In this document: one piece after another, positions 10,675 to 21,530 of the stretch
How the letters are laid out: every line of letters begins with the position of its first letter
How positions within the stretch are numbered: position 1 is the stretch's first letter
Source of the DNA: Ursus arctos
Lineage: Eukaryota > Chordata > Mammalia > Carnivora > Ursidae
Length of the DNA: 64,000 nt
Assembly (NCBI RefSeq): GCF_023065955.2
Contig: NC_079873.1
Coordinates: forward strand, 13,778,566-13,842,565
Reading direction: 5' to 3'
The notes under the pieces: model-generated
Databases searched by the model: none
Told to the model about the DNA's origin: nothing
Seen by the model: the letters and a program-made list of their open reading frames with translations, nothing else
Translations under genes and position numbers: made by a program

Positions 10675-10770
10675 GCAAGGGACTGCCTCAACTTTCTCTA
10701 TCTGGTGAATAGTAGGTGCTCAGGAAACACTTTCTGAGTGAAGGGGCACATGAATGAGCATTTAGGCCTT
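10675..10770 (+). mobile_element. MIR 3' fragment
   Basis: GTGAATAGTAGGTGCTCAGG and the following AAACACTTTCTGAGTGAA resemble the MIR/L2 tail phrase 'agtaggtgctcaataaatatttgttgaatgaa'. Short and diverged. Confidence 0.5.
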
Positions 10771-10860
10771 TCTGAATCTGGTTTTTCCCGCCCGGCCTCT
10801 AGTTGCAGGCTCACCATTTATCCAATCATGGCATGTCAAGGCTAGCGGGGGCGCTCGAGC

Positions 10861-10955
10861 TCACATCTCCATCCTCTTCCTGACTCTCTTCACAGATGAG
10901 GAAACTGTGACTCAGAAAGTCTGACCGAAACTTGCCCAAGACCAGTTATTACAAA
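10861..10955 (-). mobile_element. MIR fragment
   Basis: TTCACAGATGAGGAAACTGT, then GACTCAGAAAGTCTGACC and ACTTGCCCAAGACCAG, match reversed MIR core. Confidence 0.6.
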
Positions 10956-11462
10956 AGTCAGCATGCTCTCACTGTGATAAAAGCAGAGGGTCAGGCCCAG
11001 CGGCACCATGGAGGGTAACGCGACAGCCAGCCAGCCGCCTTCACCAGCCAGCGGCATGAGAATGAGTCCACCCTGGGTTCCCGTGTTTCTCCGGCACACC
11101 CAGGAAAAGAAAAGTGAAGTGAAGCCGTCTGTGTGCTGTTTTCCTTCTAAGGAGCTACATTCAGGAGGAAGCTGACCAGGGGCCTAACTCCGGGGCAGTC
11201 GGTTAGGGTCCCGCTCCACATCTGCGCCCCACCAGGTGCGGCCGCAAGCCATGCCTGCCTCTCAAGCCTCCTGCTTCCAGACTGCTGCACAAAGCACTCG
11301 TGGCACCCTACAGGCTTCCTCACGGATTGACATTTATATAATGAGGATTTGTTTATGGCTTAATTTAAAAAGAAAAAACACTTGAACACTCGGATAATTT
11401 AGACTAGTCTCCAAGTCCTAGAGTCCATCTAATTTCCTCATTATGGGCACTTATCACTAAGT

Positions 11463-11487
11463 CAGTCTCTCTCTTTCTCCCTCTCTT

Positions 11488-11533
<46 letters not shown>

Positions 11534-11554
11534 CCACTCCCACTCCCACTCCCA
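11463..11554. repeat. Compound microsatellite (TC)n-(CA)16-(CTCCCA)4
   Basis: Three adjoining tandem tracts: a CT-rich run (11463-11498), a perfect CA run of 32 bases (11499-11530) and four perfect CTCCCA hexamers (11531-11554). The sharp boundaries suggest serial slippage. Confidence 0.95.
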
Positions 11555-12299
11555 GACAGCCCAATCCCCTCACCCTTAATGCCCTCTGCCATGTCCCAAA
11601 TGATGCCGTGGGGCCCCCTGAAGAGCCCGCACCAACTCAAACTGAAGGAACTTCAAAACATGACTGTGAACTCCACGTTGACCCAAGACAGAGTCCTCAA
11701 GACCAATTCGGGTACAGTCTGGTTTCTGAGCAGGGAATTTGGATCTCAGTGGTCCAGATAATCTTCTAGAGAGGGGCTGAATTTTATTTTGTGAATTTAC
11801 AACATTTTCGCCACAGACAACTACCAAGGTGATCACCAGGCTCTGGTCTGCAGAGCCCAGTGCCCCTGAGCAAACTCTTCATAGCTGGGAACCTGGGTGT
11901 GAGGAGCAGAGGTTATTCAACATAGTGAAGCAACTCAAGCCAGGGAGCACTGTCTGTCTGAGGTCACCGGAAGGCAAGCCCAACCTCAGGGGAAGTGATC
12001 TTAGTGACCTGGGCTGGCTGGGCAGCCTCCACCCCCAGGCCCTGGCCCTGCTCCTGAGTATGCCCTCTGTAGTCCCAACAGCAGGCAGATGGGACCTGTT
12101 CTCCTCTTCCACTGAAATTAGCCTCATCTAGATTTTTCTATCAAGATAAATTTCTTCCTCTAAAACATTCATTTAAATAGTACATCTTGATAATTCTCTT
12201 AAGATATGTATTTTCCAACTGTAAAATATTGACAGCTTTGATTTTTATGGAGCCTGTAGGCAGCTATCAATAATTTCAGGTCAAACTTGGACCGTCTAT

Positions 12300-12470
12300 G
12301 CACTCGTTGCTCAAAGTGGGGTCCCTGAAGCAGCTGCAGCGGCATCTCCTGGGAGCCTGCTGAGAAATGCAGGCTCTTAGGCCTCACCTCAGACCTCCTG
12401 AATCAGAATCTGCACCTTGACAGGCTCCTCCCAGGAGGTTTGAGGGCACGCATGTTAAAGTCTGGCAAGT
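12300..12470 (-). mobile_element. MER5-type hAT-Charlie element
   Basis: GTTGCTCAAAGTGGGGTCCC, CGGCATCTCCTGGGAGC and CTGAATCAGAATCTGCA follow the MER5A consensus in one orientation. The neighbouring element at 12482 is in the opposite orientation. Confidence 0.7.
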
Positions 12471-12481
12471 TCTCGCTTAGC

Positions 12482-12652
12482 GCTGGTTCTCAAATATGGC
12501 TGCACGTTAGAATCGCTTGGGAGCTTTTAAAAACTACTGATGTCTGCCCCCCCTCCCAAGACTCTGATTTAATTAGTCTGGGGCACAACGGGGACATTGG
12601 GGTTTTAAAAAATTCCCTAGGTGATTCTAACATACAGTCAGGTTGGGAACTC
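12482..12652 (+). mobile_element. MER5A hAT-Charlie element
   Basis: It begins GCTGGTTCTCAAA, continues GCACGTTAGAATCGCTTGGG, and carries AATTAGTCTGGGGC and AGGTGATTCTAA. These are the MER5A landmarks in direct orientation. It forms a back-to-back pair with 12300-12470. Confidence 0.75.
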
Positions 12653-12949
12653 TTAATCCAGAGGCCAGAACACGAGGCAGCTGTCGACCAACCTTCCTAG
12701 TGACGGATCTGGCTTCGTGCTTCACAGAAAAAACTAAAGCCATCAACCCAAACTCCCTCAACTTCTCCCCAGCTCTCACAGTGTCTCCCCAAGTTCCCCT
12801 ACCCCTGGGAAAAGGTGATATGTCTCTCCCTCTTGCAAGGCTGACTTGGCAGAGACCTCTGCTAAGAATCCTGCCCCGCCAAGCACTCTCTCTTCTGAGT
12901 CTATTTTCTGCTTTCAATCCAGTACTTCAAGTACACCCTCAGTGACTGA

Positions 12950-13640
12950 CTTAATTCTGTAGAAAAATCACTTACCACTTACTAGGAATTACATGAGAAA
13001 TGCATAATTTTCACCCTTTAATACAACATGGATATGGTTTCACCATTCAGGATCTGATATGCACTAAATATCTAAGAAGTAATTCCAGCTGGGTAAAAAA
13101 TGGTTTTGCTCTCCCCATAGGGTGTAATAATTGTTAGTTACTTGCCCCAGTGATTCAATTTTCTGAGCTTTAAACACCAGCACAGAGCCGATCTACTGGT
13201 GCTGTGAACATAATTACCACGTGAACGTGTTCCCAAATTAGTGAAAATACAGAGAATACACAAAATAGTTGCCCGCCTCAGAGCTGACTGCCTTTTATAT
13301 CCAGAGACCCACACAGCCCTCCAAAAGAAATATGACCACCCAGGTGAGCTTTGGAAATGAATTCCCCGACAGGTCACTTCATTTATGAAAACTGGTGGCC
13401 TTATGGTTTCGGACTGAGTCTCCCCTTCCGTTAGATGGGCAGTGGCTGTGGGCAGTTCTGCAGAGCACAGACTGCCAATCTCAGCTCTGATGTGATGCTG
13501 GTGAAACATGGCGGAGGTGGGTGAGTCAGGAGGAGCAAGCAGGGCCCTGAGCATCATTGACACCAGGGCATTCCAAGGTCTTCCTGGGAGCAAGGTAAGG
13601 TCCCCATAAAACTCATTTATGTTCATTTTGCCATCTCACC
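12950..13640. other. Repeat-free AT-balanced block
   Basis: No interspersed repeat is recognised. A minus-strand open frame of 162 codons (13138-13626) has no recognisable domain. A GTAAGT donor-like site exists on the minus strand near 12970. Possible conserved non-coding DNA, but conservation cannot be judged here. Confidence 0.35.
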
Positions 13641-13704
13641 CTTTTTATTCCCATTTTTCTATTTTATAGCATGCGTAATAGATCAATACAGGAAGACATA
13701 TCAT

Positions 13705-13706
<2 letters not shown>

Positions 13707-13744
<38 letters not shown>
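13707..13744. repeat. (TG)19 microsatellite
   Basis: Thirty-eight bases of perfect TG. Purine-pyrimidine alternation makes it a candidate Z-DNA former and a polymorphic marker. Confidence 0.97.
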
Positions 13745-13747
<3 letters not shown>

Positions 13748-13884
13748 GGGAAGTGTGCCATTTTTTTCTGATAGGAGTGCAAGAATGAAAATGCTGCAAC
13801 TCAGTAGGAGAGATGATGACGTTCTCAAGGCCCAGCAAAACTTCCAGGTCCCCCTTGCCTGAACAAGGCTTGGGGTCACTGGCC

Positions 13885-13965
13885 CAGTTCACCTCTCCAT
13901 TTTGCCGAGCAGGAAGCTGAGGCTCAGAGGTTGTAGAGTGCACCTCCTCCCAAATCTGTGCTCCT
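13885..13965 (-). mobile_element. MIR fragment
   Basis: CCATTTTGCCGAGCAGGAAG followed by CTGAGGCTCAGAGGTTGTAG matches reversed MIR core. Confidence 0.55.
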
Positions 13966-14230
13966 CCAGAAGCACAGCCCTTCACCCACGGCTTTGGTTG
14001 CAAAGGCCATTTGAGTCGAAGGGGTCCCTTGCTACCTCTCTGACGTAACCAGCATTGAACCCAAGTCCGTGGGATAGTCTGATTCAACCATCAAAATATC
14101 TATATATAGTCTGATATAGTTTGATGGGTAAGGAGCTAGATTAAAAAAGATGAAATAAACTCTTGACTCCATGATACCTAATAGACAAGTGATTGAAACA
14201 GAAGAGATGAGTTCAAGACATAGACACACA

Positions 14231-14420
14231 GGGGTGCCTGGGTGGCTCAGTCAGTTAAGTGTCTGCCTTTGGCTCAGGTCATAATCGTGGGGTCCTGGGA
14301 TCGAGCCCTGCATCGGGATCCCTACTCAGTGGGGAGTCTGCTTCTCCCTCTCCCTCTGCAGCTCCCCCTGCTTGTGCTTTCTCTCTCTCTGTCAAATAAA
14401 TAAATAAAATCTTTAAAAAA
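14231..14420 (+). mobile_element. CAN-SINE (arctoid type) with target duplication
   Basis: A tRNA-derived head (GGGGTGCCTGGGTGGCTCAG) is followed by the body, a CT-rich stretch and AATAAATAAATAAAATC plus a poly-A tail. The target duplication AGACACACA occurs at 14222-14230 and again at 14421-14429, where it runs into a CA microsatellite. Confidence 0.95.
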
Positions 14421-14421
14421 A

Positions 14422-14422
<1 letters not shown>

Positions 14423-14456
<34 letters not shown>
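14423..14456. repeat. (AC)17 microsatellite at SINE 3' end
   Basis: Thirty-four bases of perfect AC start inside the 3' target duplication of the SINE at 14231. The 5' copy of the duplication holds only three AC units, so the array expanded after insertion. Confidence 0.95.
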
Positions 14457-14460
<4 letters not shown>

Positions 14461-14837
14461 TTTTCATGACTGTGGGAAAGTCACTTTATGTCCCTGGAAC
14501 TCAGTTTCCTCTTTTATGATATGGAGTACTGCCCTGCTCTCATAATGGGAAGGAAGTTAACTCAGGCCTCCCTCGAGTGAGTGGTGCCTGATGGGAAGGA
14601 GTCAAACTTGGCCTTCTAGGAACTGCTGCAGGGCCATGAAAGATGGGGAAGTGTGAAGGAGAATTGGGAAGAAGGGAAGTGCACAAAGTGGTGGGGGTAG
14701 GTCTTTCTGGGGCCACTCCCAGGACCACTGAGAAGACTCACTCCCATCCTCCCAAGTGCAAAGGCCCCAGGGGGGATGAGGGGCACAGCCTGGGGGAGGG
14801 ACCATGAATGGTGAAGAGAGAAGTTCTAGTTCATCTT

Positions 14838-15024
14838 TTTTTTTTTTTTAAGATTTACGTATTTGAGAGAGAGAGAGAGTGCACATGCGAGCATGGGGAG
14901 GGGCAGAGGGAGAAGGAGAGAAGCAGTCTCGCTGTTGAGGGGCTTGATCTCACGACTCCAAGACCATGACCTGAGCCAAAATCAAGAATCAGGCGCTTAA
15001 TTGACTGAGGCACCCAGGCACCCC
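14838..15024 (-). mobile_element. CAN-SINE, inverted
   Basis: Poly-T, AAGATTTACGTATTTGAG, a GA-rich stretch and a closing GGCACCCAGGCACCCC give a reversed SINE. Flanks TCTAGTTCATCTT (14825-14837) and TCCAGTTCGTCTT (15025-15037) form a 13-bp duplication with two differences. It lies about 400 bases from the direct SINE at 14231. Confidence 0.93.
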
Positions 15025-16565
15025 TCCAGTTCGTCTTTAAACCAGGCCAGGCAAGAAGCGAAGGCTAAAAGGAAGGGAGAAGGTACGAAGCTTTTTTCAG
15101 CTTCAGTCAGAGTATGCTTTGTTTCTCTGGGGATTCAACTGCCCAGAGTCAGGCAGTGTCTGTGGGTTGAAGACATCACAGCACTGGCAAAGAACCTACC
15201 CCATGCCAAACATGCCTACTCTGTGGTCTCTGCAGGGTCTCAGGTTATGGCTGGGCCTCGCCAGGTAAACAGTCAGTTGAAATGCAAAATATTAAAGCTA
15301 GACAAATCTGAAGATTATAGGGAAAACTTCGCAACTAGAGCCAAGAGCACACAGGCCTGGTTTTCTGTCAATGACTTTTGCTGGGTCCCACTAGAGCACA
15401 GGAGGGATCTGGGAGACTGGCTGGGGGCGGGCACCATGGGGTTGCCCGGCCTCCTTTCTTGCCCAGGTGCAATGTCAGATGTCTTTGCATTTACGATCTC
15501 ATTTCATACTCTCCATTACCTCTGGCCTGCCCACAAGGGCCGACGGCGGCCCTCGGGCCACGCAGGACTGGGTGAGGGGTAGAATAGGCACGAGGTGCTC
15601 CTCCATTCATGTATTTATTCTTTCAAGAACTATCTGAACACCTCCTGTGTGCCAGGTATGTGTTTCCTATCCCTCTACCCTGGTACTGTTTTCCCCACAG
15701 GCCTGTTGCCTTCTGCTGTGGCTCAGTTCCCAGAGGATTAACCACTTGGTGTTCTCGCAGGGTTAACTGCTTCTACTGGGGCTCCTTCAAGGCCCTCGTT
15801 TCCTGCAGAGGTAAAGCAGTAGGTCCCTATGGGAAGAACACCAGTCCCGAGACAGCGGTGGGAAGAGACGTTAGCGCAAGGACCTCTCTAAAGTAGAGAA
15901 GAAATGCTTATTTTCCAGAAACTACAAGGCAGGAAGCACTCTCCTCAAGTCTTGGTGAACCTCGGAATCATGGGGAGAAAAATCCGGAAGAACTGCTGTT
16001 GGGGGCAGGTGACGCTCACCTGGACAGTGGGCTGGGAGAGTCAGTAAGTGTGTGCCCCTGCATTTGGTCAAGGTTACCCAGCCTTTGGCTGGACACAGAG
16101 AACCCCAAACACCCTCAGGCGCTGGTGCCCGAGTGGCCACCTTGTGCAGGAGCGCAGGTCTCATTTAAGGTCTCGGGCCAGTGTCTGTCATCTTAAAAAG
16201 CTATGGTGTTTGGAGATTTTTTATTTTATTTTATTTTTTTGCAGTAAAGAAACCTCTTCACTACAGAACAAAGAGGGGGAAAAACCTGCCTCTGGAAGAG
16301 AAAATACTTCTAATTAGATTGAGATACAAAGGTTAAATTTTTGTTCTGGGAAAAGGACTGTTTATAATCCCGTGTCATTAGCAGGACATTTTCCAGAGAC
16401 TAGAGTGCCAGAAATAGACCCTTTGAGGGGTCACTGGAAAGAAGGGGTGTAGATTTGTGAAGTCAAAGGACTGGAGTTCAGATTTTCCCTTTTCCTAAAG
16501 CATGTGAGCCCCTCACCAACTACCAGCATAGAAACAGTACCAGCCTCACCCTGGGCACTGGGCCC
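15025..16565. other. Unique sequence with a short MIR/L2 remnant
   Basis: A reversed MIR/L2-like piece ('cattcatgtatttattctttcaagaac...cctcctgtgtgccaggtatg') lies at about 15603-15660. A (TTTTA)n-like run sits at 16216-16241. The 193-codon open frame at 15001-15582 begins inside the SINE and is unlikely to be real. Confidence 0.45.
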
Positions 16566-16569
16566 CGCA

Positions 16570-16795
16570 TGAGAGTGGTCGGAAGGACAAGCTTTGAACT
16601 CAGACAGGCCTAGGTTCAAATTTTAGCTCTGTGTAGCTTTGCTAGCTGTGTGGCCTTGGGCAAGTGAGTTCGAAGCCTCGATCTCCCTCTCTGCAAAATG
16701 GCGATTACAGACCTGCGGTGGTCGTAACAACAGAAGGAAACAGCCCATGTAAAGTACTTGGCACCATGCTGGGCACATGGAAAATCCTCCACAAA
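16570..16795 (+). mobile_element. MIR SINE, near full length
   Basis: GAACTCAGACAGGCCTAGGT, AGCTGTGTGGCCTTGGGCAA, CTCTCTGCAAAATGGCGATT and GTAAAGTACTTGGCACCATG occur in the order of the MIR consensus. Confidence 0.9.
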
Positions 16796-16805
16796 ACATG
16801 GCTAT

Positions 16806-16936
16806 CGTCACCGCCACCACCATCATCATCGTCAGGACCACTGTCCCCGTCGTCATCATCATTCTCATAGTCAAAGCTGTCATCATCACCATCATCATCG
16901 TCATCTTGCCACCGGTGTCACTGTCATCATCTTCAG
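16806..16936. repeat. Degenerate (ATC)n trinucleotide tract
   Basis: Interrupted ATC/GTC/ACC triplets over about 130 bases directly follow a MIR tail. Open frames here read as His or Ile/Val runs and are artefacts. Confidence 0.9.
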
Positions 16937-18675
16937 ATCCACTGCTCGTATTTCTTCTGAGCGTCTTAGATAGCATTACAAATGCTCCTGGTGGGTTTGC
17001 ACATTAAGCTCCCAAGTTAGAACCTTGTTTGTTCAAAGATTTATTTTTAAATCAGCTGCAAGGGACTGGGAAGGCATTTGACATAGATAATGTTACACCT
17101 GACAGTGAGGTCTCCACAAAAATTCACTTAGCCCCCACCATAGCTAAAGTACCGAACAGGTGCAGCGAAAAGAGGAAGCAACGCTATGGCGCAACTGGAA
17201 GTGAAAGACAATGGAAAAACAACGAAATAGAAAAACCTAGTTCTCATTCAGGCTGATAGGCTGGGGGAGGAAGAGGCAGTGGCCAGAGCCTTCTGTATCT
17301 TGAATATGGACTCAGGAGAGTTTACTGCTGATTGGCTACAAGGCATAGTTTCACTTTAGGCCCTACAGGCTCCATCCTCCTTGGCACAAGGGCCCAAGCG
17401 GCTCTCCTCTCTAGCTTATCAACTGCATTGGGGTCATTTCCTCACTCGCCAGAGGAACAAAAACAAAGTAGGGATGGAACGGCAGAGGAAGAGGGTAAGG
17501 ACAAGAGGGAGAGAGAAAGTAAAGGGGTTTTCTGAGATACTCGGGCAAGAGTTAAAGGAAAGAAGGGGGGAGACTATTTAAAAGTAGGTGTAAGTCCAAA
17601 TGAGAGAACAGTTGCTCAGTTGGAGGAGAGAAGACCCTGAGAGACTGGGTAAAGCTGGGAGAAAGGCACCCATCTGGTCACCAAGGGACGCTGCGAGCCA
17701 CAACAGCTCGATCACTGTGCAGCATGGTGGAGGGAGAGGTGGGACTGGAGCTTCTCAGTAGAATGAGGACTTGGAGAAGGTAAGAAATTGTTCACTGGCA
17801 CTAAAGGTACAGAAGAAAGGTGATCCCAATTTGGGGAACTCTTCTCCCATGCTTTTAAAACTACCAAGCACATTCACCTGTGACTTGGCTGGGCTGTCAG
17901 TTCTAGAAAAAAACGAACATTTATCTTCTTTTGATGCCTGATCTCCATTCTTGCCTACCCTCTCACCCCTCCTTGCTTGGTCAGAATAGGGTTTCCTCCA
18001 TGAAAATTGGATTTTCCAGAAAGAAGCTGATAAAGTCATTTTCACTGAGGTCCAGGACTGCTAGGTTCAAGGATTATGTTTCCTTTATTGGTATAATAAA
18101 TACAATTCAATCAGTGGACAAAGTTATGGACAAAGAAAACTCTAATCTAGGGGTTTCAGATACCAGTCATGGGGAAGGATCTTCCCATCTTGAGATCTCT
18201 CCATGGAGGCAAGAACCGACAACTACGACCAAGGTTGCTGGCTCCAGTAGAAGGCATCTGAGGTTCAGAAAAGGGGGTGGGATGTGCCCTCAACCTCTAA
18301 GCACTCAAGACTAAGAAAGGAAGTGAATGCGAGTCAAGTATTCATTCCTTTATAGACTCAACCAGCAAACACCGCTCCCTCGCAGAACCTCCTGAGTACA
18401 TGCCTGCCGGACACAAAGACTTGAGCAGCGTCCGAAGTTGTCCTCACTTCATGGCACAGGGCCCTGCGGCTGAATGTCCTACCTCTTCAAAGTCTGCTTT
18501 CTGTCTTCCTAGGTTTCCACGCAGAAGTCAGGGGCTCTCAAAGGGCCCCGTCCCTACGTATAGCATGTTACCGCAGTGCTGCAGCCACGGTGGAAACTTC
18601 CTAACTGCCACCAGTGCTGATGGATACGGTGGGCGGAGAGCTGCTGCCTTTTGATGGACCCAACCGGCTAGTTGT
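16937..18675. other. Unique intronic sequence, nothing recognised
   Basis: No named repeat or exon was recognised. Short open frames on both strands lack features. Confidence 0.45.
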
Positions 18676-18870
18676 CTGAGTTTGCGTTGCTCCATGAACA
18701 GACTGTTTTGCCTGGAAGTAGTTTATTTGGGAAAAGATCCCAGAAAATACCAGTAGAGGAACGAAGTAGTGAGGCATAGAAGAGAAGGAAGCTAATTTAT
18801 CAGCTAAGTTACCACTGTGGGCAACTAGGACTCAATTCCACTGGGGGATGCTGGGAGGCAGTGGAAACCA
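18676..18870 (+). repeat. Old dispersed repeat, family unresolved (copy 1)
   Basis: Shares layout with 40390-40570: a 'gtagtttatttgggaaaagatcccag' type block, then 'gtgggcaactaggactcaattccactggggg'. The two share word order but are strongly diverged. I cannot name the family. Confidence 0.45.
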
Positions 18871-19957
18871 CAGGCCTCAGAGTCGGGGTGTTTATTCACC
18901 AACCCCCATCCGTAACAGGTCAAGGGCTGCTCCCTTGATGATGTGTTAATTCCCTGGCCTTTCAAACTAGCCCGGCAGGTGGCCTAGTGTGCTCCTGGGC
19001 TGGGGGGGGGGTGTCCTTAAGAAAGTCACAGCTATTTGCAGTAAGCAGCCTTCAGGGTACAGAGGCCAATCTGAGGGGACAGGGGGTGGGGGACAAACCA
19101 TGCCTGCTACACCAGCCATGCCCCGGAAAGTGCTTATGTGAAGACCCAAATGTCACCAATTCAGGCCACCATGGCCAGGTGTTTTCCCAATAGGTGACGC
19201 TCTCTATGACCCTGTGAAAAAGACCCTGTGTTATGTGACAATCTCCAAGCCACAGAAGAACCAGCTCCCGAGAAGTGCGCTTCGAGGTCTCATAAAGAGC
19301 CTAGCACAAGAGAAGGCCACAGACAGCTCTCGTTCCAGAAGCAAAATGGTCCAGAGATAGTCAGCTTGGTTAATGTGTTCCTTTGCTAGAATATAACTGG
19401 GGCCCTCGGGAAAGTTGGTTTAATCATATTTGTGCTGGCTGGAACGCTAGATGTTCCTGCAATGAGTCATAGAGGGAGTTTCTCTTCTGGTGATCTTATG
19501 TTCCAACTCAGGGACCAAAAAACAATAAATAAACAAACGCCACTTCACTTCATCAGCTGCATCCCGCCTAAAAATAAAAATAATAGCAGCCTTGACCTGA
19601 GAAGTGCACAGACAATGCAGGAAGAAGAGGGTGGGGAATGCTCATCTTTTAAACAGGGAGCCTTCCTTCGGGAATTCTGTTTGATCAGAAGCATCCCTCT
19701 GCCTGGAGGTGAGCTCTTTCAAGAGCAGAATAACCCACTGCAGAATCTTAGGGTTGGTGAGCCTCTTGAAGTCCTAGAAATTTACTCTATTTCTGTGAAA
19801 GCAAGTCTTGTCATTGCAGCTAATAGAGCATAAACAAAGCGAGGCTGGGATGGGGGGAGGCCAAAGCTGCTGTATAACATCTGTCTGGTTGACGACGAAG
19901 ATTATAGGTGTTATTTCCTATTTTCTTTCAGGGAAGAGTTCTTTTGGAATTCATGTG

Positions 19958-19960
<3 letters not shown>
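18871..19960. other. Unique intronic sequence, nothing recognised
   Basis: No repeat family or gene signal could be named apart from a short G-run at about 19003-19011. Confidence 0.45.

Positions 19961-19996
<36 letters not shown>
19961..19996. repeat. (AC)18 microsatellite
   Basis: Thirty-six bases of perfect AC on the plus strand. Confidence 0.97.
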
Positions 19997-19998
<2 letters not shown>

Positions 19999-20554
19999 CG
20001 CACAGCAGGTGAGCAGGAATGAGGCCACCTGTTGTCCCTGTAACTCTCCAACCAGAATTCACGTGCAGTCTACTTTGTCCTCACCTATTGCACCTCCGAG
20101 TTCCAGTCATCAAACCTTAATCGCTGGAGGTGCCACACGGGTCAGAGCTCAACACAGGAGACAGTGGAATGGAGTGGGGAGTTCCAGAAGTGGGGGAGGA
20201 AAGGTGCAGGAGGAAATGGGTGTGTGGCCTGGCCAGGGCTGAGCCCAGGGCTGGTGAGGGCTTCAGGGAGAGACAGGGTGCTATGAACTAGAGAGGGTGT
20301 CTGGCTCTTCCACAGGGGGTGAAAAGCTGCCTTATGCCCCAAAGGACTGCCAACTGAACCCACACAGTTTTGATGTCCTCACAGATTCTGACCAACAAAA
20401 TGCCATGATTCAGTAGAGAGACCATTGCGTTGGGAGGAAAAGAGAGGTAGATTAGTTTGCAGGGCTTTGCTAGTTCCTTCTCTTCTCTGCCTCTGTCTGC
20501 CTCTCTGACTCTCTCTCCCTCTCCCAGTACGCGCAGGCTCACAACATGATACTA

Positions 20555-20670
20555 ATAAACTATTCACTAAGCATTTACTTATGTGCCAGGCACCCTGCTA
20601 GGTATTTTACACTCACTTTCGCATCTCAGTGTCTCAGAAACCCCAGCAGATCAGTACCACCCTGGTGTGA
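20555..20670 (-). mobile_element. MIR fragment
   Basis: CATTTACTTATGTGCCAGGC, then ACCCTGCTAGGTATTTTACA, matches the reversed MIR 3' half. Confidence 0.75.
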
Positions 20671-21154
20671 ATTGGTTTGTTGATTTTTTTTTTCCTTCAG
20701 GAACTGAGCCGTGAATCCCCAGGGAATGACTATTTTGATGGGAAGGAGGGCCAGAGCTTTGCACAACGTGAACAACATTTAGTACAGAGAAGACAGGTCT
20801 GGGGGAGGTCGGGAAAACAGAGGGTGAAGGTTCCTGGCATCATGTGTAGGGGTAGATGGGGCTGGGGAAGGGCAGGAAGGGAGAGAGAAGGGGAAAGTGT
20901 CTTCTCGTCCCTGGCCAGAGCCTAGAATTCCTTGGTCTGCTCCTGTACCTGGGACAGGCCCAGCCCTGAGCTCCTCCCTCCACCAACACTACTGCAGCCA
21001 GCCACTGCTGGCCCCCGAAGAACACAGGAGCTCCCATTTCTTTCCCATTTCTCTTCCTTCCTACACCTCTGGACAAGCATGCATCCCAGGCAGGGATTCA
21101 TTCCCATCCTTCCCAGGAGTATACTTCATCCCTGGCTGACTGGCCAGCTGTTCA

Positions 21155-21530
21155 CCATACCTATTTCCTGTTCTGCCTAGACTACATTTCCCAGCCTCCC
21201 TTGCAGTTAGGGGGGCCATGTGCCTGAGTTCTACCCGACAGAATGTGGGTGGAGGTGATGCGCGCCACTTCCAGGGCTGGCTCCTACAAACCTTCCATAC
21301 GTGATGCTCCAGTCCCTTCCTTCTTACCTGAGCTTGATGCACAGGGGCCTCTTGCAAGCTACTTGTTGGAGATAGCGGAGCCACAAGATAGAAGTGCCTG
21401 CACGCCTAAATCACAGTTTGGAGGAGGGCCACCTGCCATCAGGAACATGCGTTTTGGGATTTTTGTAAGTGAGACATGAACTTATATTGTGTTTGAGCCA
21501 TGACACACTTCCAACTTATTTGAAACAGCA
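21155..21530 (+). mobile_element. Ancient LTR-like repeat, family unresolved (copy 1)
   Basis: It contains ACTACATTTCCCAGCCTCCC and ends near TTATATTGTGTTTGAGCCAT, resembling old mammalian solitary LTRs. An inverted copy at 44165-44545 shares its landmark blocks in the same order. No coding remnant is present. Confidence 0.5.

Noticed and set aside
13138..13626. 162-codon minus-strand frame
   Set aside because: No recognised domain, no homologue in memory, and codon content looks random. Left as part of a repeat-free block.
14231..14300. tRNA gene signal at SINE heads
   Set aside because: The SINE heads derive from a tRNA but are degenerate repeat sequence, not functional tRNA genes.
15001..15582. 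193-codon plus-strand frame
   Set aside because: Its start lies inside an inverted SINE and the remainder has no recognisable feature.
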